Assembly: GCF_028583425.1 (NCBI RefSeq)
Contig: NC_072805.1
Location: 17,494,001-17,558,000 of the forward strand
Origin: Eublepharis macularius
Lineage: Eukaryota; Chordata; Lepidosauria; Squamata; Eublepharidae
Direction of reading: 5' to 3'
DNA: 64,000 nt
Shown one piece after another: positions 58,850 through 64,000 of the stretch (the first letter of the stretch is position 1; each line of letters starts with the position of its first letter). The notes beneath the pieces were generated by a model that was given only the letters and a program-made list of their open reading frames with translations, searched no databases and was not told where the DNA came from. The position numbers and the translations under genes are program-made.

Positions 58850-60481
58850 GGTTTCTGCAGTTCAATACCCCCACCTCTTTTCATGTTCTGTTTGTAGAGA
58901 ACTAGGCAGTAAGGGAGGATGAACTAGGCCTGTCCTCTTCTAGACATGCTAATTTTCCATGTGGGGAGAGAGATTTCCACTTGGGGAAGATGCACTAAAA
59001 TCTCAGGGAGAGTCCATAGATTCATGCTACTGCATGTCTGAATGCACATGTGAGACCCCAGGTCCATTCCTTTGCATCTTCAACAATGACTGCAAATAGC
59101 AGGACTGGCACACCCACTCCCCTGCTGGGATCCAGGAAACCAGTTGCCAGTTCTGGCGGGCAATGCTAGGCTTAATAGGTCAACTTCCCGAGAAAGAAGA
59201 CACCTTTGAAACCCCCATCACTTTCAAGCGTAAGTGGTACAGTGCAGGAAAACCTTTGCCACTTGCATCTGTTGCAAACATAAATGGGGCCCTGGTGATT
59301 TCTTTTGCAGCAGCTGGGTTCGCAGTGCATACGTGACTGCTTCCAGTCTAAGGGGGACCCTGGGTTGAAAGTTCCCCGGGCGCCCTCCCTTCCTCTGACC
59401 ACCCCCAGGCCCCTTGCTTGTGCTCTCTTTCCCTCCCGTCCACCTGCATGCCCTCTGCTTGCCTGCATTTCCTTCCCCTGCACATTGGCAATGCTCACTG
59501 CCTGCAGCCCTTTCTCTGGTGGCACTGAGTAGGGTATGCAGCTGGGACAATGGGTGGTTGTGTGCTAGCAAGAGTGAGAGTGGGGCCAACCACAGTGGGC
59601 CCTGCCAGAAGCCCCGGGCCCCAGCAGCTGCCCCATCTCAGGGTATACTGGCACCAGCCCTGACTGTATTAAAAAAAAATTATTAAGTTTCGACTTTACG
59701 ATTTAAATGAAGAGCCTGCAGGAAATACTTTGCTATTTTCCAAATTGGACAGACCTCTTACAAAAAAAATAATGAATTTGAAGTCTAAGTTCCAGAATGC
59801 TGTCATCTGGGCAGCTTTGATTCTGAATTCTTGCGGCGGCCCTTGTATTTCTCCCCTTCCTTCCCACTGGTCCTTTCTTGACCGTTCTGTCTCCAAAGGG
59901 AGCGGCATGCAACGTGGATGCATGCTTCTGATGCAGTCATGCTACTACAACATTAACAGGCTACAAAATTAAAAAGAGAAATTAAGCATTTAGCTCGTTA
60001 AGAATATATATAAAGAAATGATGCCAAAGCTCACTTCTGGAGCTGCACTAACACAGAGACGGATTACAAACTAAATTTTGTGCTATATATAAGTATATAA
60101 AAAAAACAAGAGTTTAGTAAGAATGGCACTGGTTCAAAAGGAATCGGGACTTCCCACTTGGTTCCTTTCAGTCCACAGTGAAAGTATAGAAATACAGGCC
60201 TGCCCGGTGGCCTGGGCAACTTGCGAGGCTCGTTTGTGGCTTGGCCCCCGCCTTCCCGAACACCCCCATCTGTTCTTGCCTTCCCTTTTCAACGTCCTCC
60301 TGTCTGGTCATGAATGGAGAGGAATGTCAGAAGCAGGTGGAGTCATGGCTGTAGGGGAGCCTGAGTCAGGCCTGGTCCGTGCTGTGGGGGAAGGGGGTGC
60401 CAGAAAATGTCACTCTTTGACCTGCATCTTGGTCACAAGTTTGGAAGTTCCCTCTTCTAAATTCTTGGAAATGGTCCTTCT
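58850..60481 (-). other. SMPD3: Probable SMPD3 3' UTR, end unresolved
   Basis: Sequence downstream of the SMPD3 stop codon with little repeat content, particularly 59690-60480. Long 3' UTRs are usual for SMPD3. I cannot place the polyadenylation site. AATAAA on the minus strand (forward tttatt) occurs at 57316-57321 but lies beyond the palindromic elements. Confidence 0.4.
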
Positions 60482-60583
60482 TTAAGGATCCTCCTCTCCC
60501 GTAGAGATCATCAGGCGCATGGCAACCGGCAGGTGATCTGTCAGGCCCGCTAATTGGGTAATAAAGCTGAACTCTTCCACTTC
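60482..60583 (-). CDS. SMPD3: SMPD3 last coding exon (catalytic Asp-His)
   Basis: Minus-strand acceptor tctctgcag, phase 0, 33 codons plus TAA. It encodes EVEEFSFITQLAGLTDHLPV then AMRLMISTGEEDP. Neutral sphingomyelinase 2 hydrolyses sphingomyelin to ceramide and phosphocholine at the inner face of the plasma membrane and in the Golgi. The His in TDHLPV corresponds to the catalytic His of the DNase-I-fold domain (human H639). The tail after it has the same length as in human. Confidence 0.96.
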   Translation of the reverse strand, partial: EVEEFSFITQLAGLTDHLPVAMRLMISTGEEDP

Positions 60584-60872
60584 CTGCAGAGAAACAACAG
60601 AGGAAAGGCTTTTAAGGCCCAGTAGAGGCTGAAGGATGTGGGGCCATTTTCCAGCTTTCTCGTGTTCAGATTGACCTTCATGAGGGTAGGAAGCAAAACT
60701 GAGGTAAAATTTGCTTCGAACTTCGCCGAGGGCAGATTTCTGATCTGGAAATCAGAATGCCAGCTAGGGGTTGCTTCAGTCAAGATGAAAATTTGAGATC
60801 AGGACTGTAAATGACAGGCAGCCTTCTAACCAGAAAGGCACTCCCAAATCAGATTCAGCCCTCCATGACACA

Positions 60873-61253
60873 CAGGAACTAGGTTTGTCAGGTTCCTTGA
60901 CTCCCCAGTGGGAGATTGGGAGCCTGGCATGGACCTTGATGTATTCCTTGGATTTTTTCCCCTCACATGTATGCACAGCGTGCATGCGCGTGCTCCCAGC
61001 TTGTGTGATGATGTCACTTCCAGAAAGTGACATCATCACATGGGTCAAACAGTGGCCCTGTGGGTCAAAGGGTGCTCCCCGAGGGGCTGAATGGCCCGCT
61101 GAGGGGCACAATTCGGCTCCAAACGGGCCCGCTGCGAGGTGAAATTCAGGCCGCTGTGGGCGCAGGAGCACATCCGCCCGCTGGCCAATTAAGTGGGGAG
61201 GGGGAGGGCAGGAGCAGGGAATCCTCTGCCTTGGGCGGGGGGATGGCACCCCT
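60873..61253. mobile_element. MITE-like repeat with tgatgatgtcacttcc palindrome
   Basis: aggtttgtcaggttccttgactccc opens it, and gatgatgtcacttccagaaagtgacatcatc at about 61008-61038 is an almost perfect palindrome. The right part is GC-rich (gccgctgtgggcgcagg). Same family as 63583-64000. Boundaries approximate. Confidence 0.65.
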
Positions 61254-61474
61254 AATAGGAACACACCCTGTGATATGGTGGTATCACACTGAAAGTCTCT
61301 GCACTGTACAGTCTGTGCACCTTTTCCACTACTGGTGGCGATAGGGAATTTAAAAAAAGATGGGAGCTCCCATCACCCACTCACAGCTGCCATGCCCCAT
61401 GCCCCAACCCTTTGTAAGTCTTTTGGAGGACTTTTTAGATTTACGGTAGGTGCTACAGCACTATAATTGTAACT

Positions 61475-61680
61475 GACAGCCAGTTTGGTGTAGTGGTTAA
61501 GAGTGTGGGACTCTAATCTGGAGAGCCGGGTTTGATTCCCCACTCCTCCGCTTGAAGCCAGCTGGGTGACCTTGGGGATAATAATAACACACTTTGTAAA
61601 CTGCTCTGAGTGGGCATTATGTTGTCCTGAAGGGCGGTATATAACTCAAATGTTATTATATTATTATTATTTATTAATAA
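61475..61680 (+). repeat. tRNA-derived SINE with internal deletion
   Basis: gacagccagtttggtgtagtgg, gccgggtttgattcccc and agccagctgggtgaccttgg are intact. It then jumps to ggataataataacacac, so the ctctcagccccacc segment is missing. It ends ggcggtatataactc with an attatt tail. Confidence 0.85.
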
Positions 61681-61949
61681 TTAATTAAAACAGTTCTATG
61701 CTGCCTCTCCTCATTGGTCAAGGCTATAGCAATTACCAATTTTTACAGAAAGCCCCCCAAAAGCCTTCCAGTGGTGCAGCTGGGGGGAAATGCTACTGAA
61801 GGGTCTGAGCCAAGTAAAACCTGCCTGGAGCGCTGGCAAAATCGCTGGCATTTGGCTCTGTTTATTTCTGGCAGCCTTCCAGTTCAGTGGCCCTCCAGGA
61901 AATTTTCCTATAAGTTTAATGGCCAGTCCACCCTCTGCTTTCAACTTAC

Positions 61950-62112
61950 CACTTTCCACTCCAGGTACAGTCCTTCGTCCGTGTAAAGCATGTAGTCAAT
62001 TCGCCTCCCGTTGCCTTTCAGCGCTGCTTTCCTCCCCTTCTGACTCGAGCCATGGGTCTTGCTGGTGGGGAAGACGAGGTAACGTCTGCGCCCATCTTCA
62101 CTTTCCATTGTC
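61950..62112 (-). CDS. SMPD3: SMPD3 penultimate coding exon
   Basis: Minus strand, acceptor gtgaaccag, donor gtaagt, 163 nt. It encodes MESEDGRRRYLVFPTSK, then QKGRKAALKGNGRRIDYML and YTDEGLYLEWKV. KGNGRRIDYML is the diagnostic strand of the nSMase2 catalytic domain. The exon starts with the last base of a split codon, so at least one more exon lies to the right, outside the window. Confidence 0.95.
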
Positions 62113-62562
62113 CTGGTTCACAAAAATACAGTTGTTTATCACAATGTCAATGCACGCACTTCTGTCCCTGGCTCCCTTTATAAAAAATACGTTGCCTTAA
62201 GTGATGTTTTCTTTGGTACAGTACAAAAGAAAGGCCTTGATATAGAACAGAAGCATAACCCAGACCAGACCAAAGGTCCACCTATTACAGCAGTCTTTCT
62301 CCAGAGAATTAGGAAGCCAATATGGACAAGGCACACCCCCTGCTCTTTGCTCATCCTTACTGGCTGCCTGTTGACCCGGGAGGTCCCATTTAGTCCTCAA
62401 GGTTAATAACTCCTCCACGAATGTACCTAATCGCCTTCTAAAGTCATCACTATGTGTTTTGTGAAGAAATTTCATTTTAAATTTGCATTTTATAAATAGA
62501 TTGTTTTCCCCAGCTAGCTTATAAATTGGACTTGTAACCAGTCAGATCCTCTAGCTTTATAT

Positions 62563-63220
62563 CAGGGATTTCCAACTTTTTGGAGCCTGCAGGCACCTTT
62601 GGAATTCTGACACAGGATGGTGGGCACAGCCTCAAAATGGATGCCAAAAGAGGCGGAGCCAACCACAAAATGGATGCCAAAGGAGGCGGAGCCAACAACA
62701 AAATGTCGGGGAGTTAGGTTATACATAACTAGGCTTGTTAGCCTCCAGGTGATAGCTGGAGATTTCCTGGAATTAGAGATCAGTTCTCCTGGAGAAAATG
62801 GCTGCTTTGAAGAGTGAACTCTATGGAATTATACCCCACTGAGGCCCCTCCCCAAATCCCACGCTCTTCAGGCTCTGCCCCCCAATCTCCAGGAATTTCC
62901 CAATCTGGATCTGGCAAGCCTATATATAACTCTAATAGTAACTCTTCAACCTTTCATGCAGAAGCTCTGTTTAAACAGGATACCTTTAAAAATAAACAAA
63001 TTGCTTTAAAATATTTTCTTGCATACACACAGCTTACCTTCAATCACACCGAGTAGATCTTTGCGCTGTGATGTCTGCTGCTACCCAAGCAAGTTTTTTG
63101 AATCTGCACAGCCAATCAGATCTCCATCGGGCCCCACCCACTTTCTAAAAACACTTGGCAGAGGGCAGGAAATTGCCAGCAGCTGCCAGGGTGCCCCAGG
63201 CACCACATTGGGAAACCCTG
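62563..63220. mobile_element. hAT-like MITE, CAGGGATTTCCAAC ends, with nested MITE
   Basis: CAGGGATTTCCAACTTTTTGG at the left pairs with ACATTGGGAAACCCTG at the right. Flanks ctttatat and ctctctac agree at 5 of 8 positions, a decayed TSD. Two aaaatggatgccaaa-gaggcggagcc modules are in tandem. It resembles 46728-47117. It lies in an SMPD3 intron. Confidence 0.7.
62731..62921. mobile_element. Nested MITE, AGGCTTGTTAGCCTCCAGG family
   Basis: aggcttg ... caagcct ends, flanked by a 10-bp direct repeat atacataact / atatataact (62721-62730 and 62922-62931, one mismatch). The interior has ggagatttcctggaatt / aatctccaggaattt. A related copy is at 34529. Confidence 0.8.
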
Positions 63221-63247
63221 CTCTCTACCGTCTGCTCCAAAACTCTT

Positions 63248-63330
63248 TGAGAGCTTCTGCTGTTCTGTGATCCTTTAGGATCTTCTGCATGCAAAGCAGA
63301 TGCTCTGCCGCTAAGACTGAGCCCCTTATT
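63248..63330 (-). repeat. tRNA-SINE head fragment, antisense
   Basis: ggatcttctgcatgcaaagcagatgctctgccgctaagactgagcccc is the reverse of the A-box end of the ggcagcttcatgtgttc family. A second similar end occurs at 63425-63460. Confidence 0.6.
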
Positions 63331-63464
63331 TTGGGTGCCTCATACCAAATCAGCTGCTTGTGGCAGCTCTCCAAAGAGCATCTGCTACTTTCAGACCCTT
63401 GATCTGGATGTGCCAAGGACAACCTTCTATGTGCAAAGCATATGCTCTACCATGCCTGCTCCTA

Positions 63465-63580
63465 ACCATGAGAGTCACAATGCTGAAATTATTAGAGTGT
63501 TGGATTTGGGAGACTCAGATTTGAATTCCCACTCTCCTGTAGAAGCCTGCTGGGTGACCTTGGGTCAGTCACACTCTCAG
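63465..63580 (+). repeat. tRNA-SINE fragment
   Basis: attagagtgttggatttgggagactcag, gatttgaattcccac (B box) and gcctgctgggtgaccttgggtcagtcac match the 5' two-thirds of the Sauria-type SINE. Confidence 0.7.
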
Positions 63581-63582
63581 AT

Positions 63583-64000
63583 AGGCTTGCCATTCCTGTG
63601 CCGGAGGGGAGGGATCCCCTGCTCCCACCTCCTCCCCCTGCCCCCACTTACCTGGGCCAGCAGGGGGTATGCTCCCGGGGCGCCCTCCCCAGTGACATGG
63701 GAGCATCCCCAGGCATCATGGCATGCGCCCGCGCCCCATCACAATGCGCTCCCGTGCCCCACAATGGGCCCATTTTGGGCCAAATCGGGCCCGTGAGGGG
63801 ACAATTCAGCCCTTTGGGGAGCACACACGCACTCCCTGGCTGCCCTTTGACCCGTGTGATGATGTCACTTCCAGGAAGTGACATCATCACGCACACTGGG
63901 AGAGCGCACACATTGTACGTGCATACAATGGAGAACTCCAAAGCCAGTGCAGGGTAAGTGCCAGCGTCCCACCCTGGGGGACTTAAGGGACCTGGGAACC
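63583..64000. mobile_element. MITE-like repeat with perfect ETS/CRE-like palindrome (reaches window end)
   Basis: Begins gataggcttgccattcctgtg. The palindrome gatgatgtcacttcc / ggaagtgacatcatc lies at about 63858-63889. The right part has gcactgg... gggtaagtgccagcgtcccaccctgggggac and ends at ttaagggacctgggaacc, which looks like the terminal repeat. Confidence 0.7.

Larger units (their letters stand above)
60584..61949 (-). other. SMPD3: SMPD3 last intron with SINE and MITE
   Basis: A GT-AG intron of 1,366 bp between the two SMPD3 exons. It contains a MITE-like repeat (60873-61253) and a tRNA-SINE (61475-61680), both described separately. Confidence 0.85.

Noticed and set aside
60123..60485. 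120-codon + strand open frame at the SMPD3 3' end
   Set aside because: It overlaps the last SMPD3 exon antisense and has no family features.

Overview
This window is vertebrate nuclear DNA, most likely from a squamate reptile (lizard or snake). The coding exons are vertebrate and use GT-AG introns. The interspersed repeats are of squamate type: tRNA-derived SINEs, a 5S rRNA-derived SINE (the 5S-Sauria type), L2, CR1, RTE/BovB-like and L1 LINE fragments, and many short hAT-like and palindromic DNA elements. I cannot name the species. Nothing looks bacterial, and there is no CRISPR array or operon.

Positions 943-37924 (+) hold 15 coding exons of PRMT7, the type III protein arginine methyltransferase 7. 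They join in phase for 646 codons plus a stop. With about 44 residues encoded upstream of the window, the protein would be close to 690 aa, near the human length of 692. Both methyltransferase modules are represented, including the SAM motif, the double-E residues (E144 and E153 by running number), the DHW loop and the C-terminal degenerate module. A consensus AATAAA lies 49 bases after the stop codon.

Positions 60482-62112 (-) hold the last two coding exons of SMPD3 (neutral sphingomyelinase 2), including the catalytic Asp-His pair. Its other exons lie beyond the right edge. PRMT7 and SMPD3 are convergent neighbours, the arrangement also known in mammals. The two genes sit together by conserved synteny and share no pathway that I can see.

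Introns make up nearly all of the first 38 kb, and 38-60.5 kb is intergenic or unresolved SMPD3 3' UTR. Both are filled with transposable elements. Several insertions can be delimited by target-site duplications (TSDs). These are a truncated L1 (2455-4055), four copies of one hAT-like MITE (14867, 19450, 34011, 52727), two copies of a second (18091, 51025), single hAT-like elements at 17523, 46728 and 48074, and a 5S-derived SINE at 53207. Nested insertions give relative ages. I found no clearly new biological system. The observations most worth checking are the nested MITEs, a GC-rich hAT-like element with a perfect TSD and internal inverted modules, long hairpins at 39.8 and 56.8 kb, and MITEs that carry CRE-like and ETS/CRE-like palindromes.
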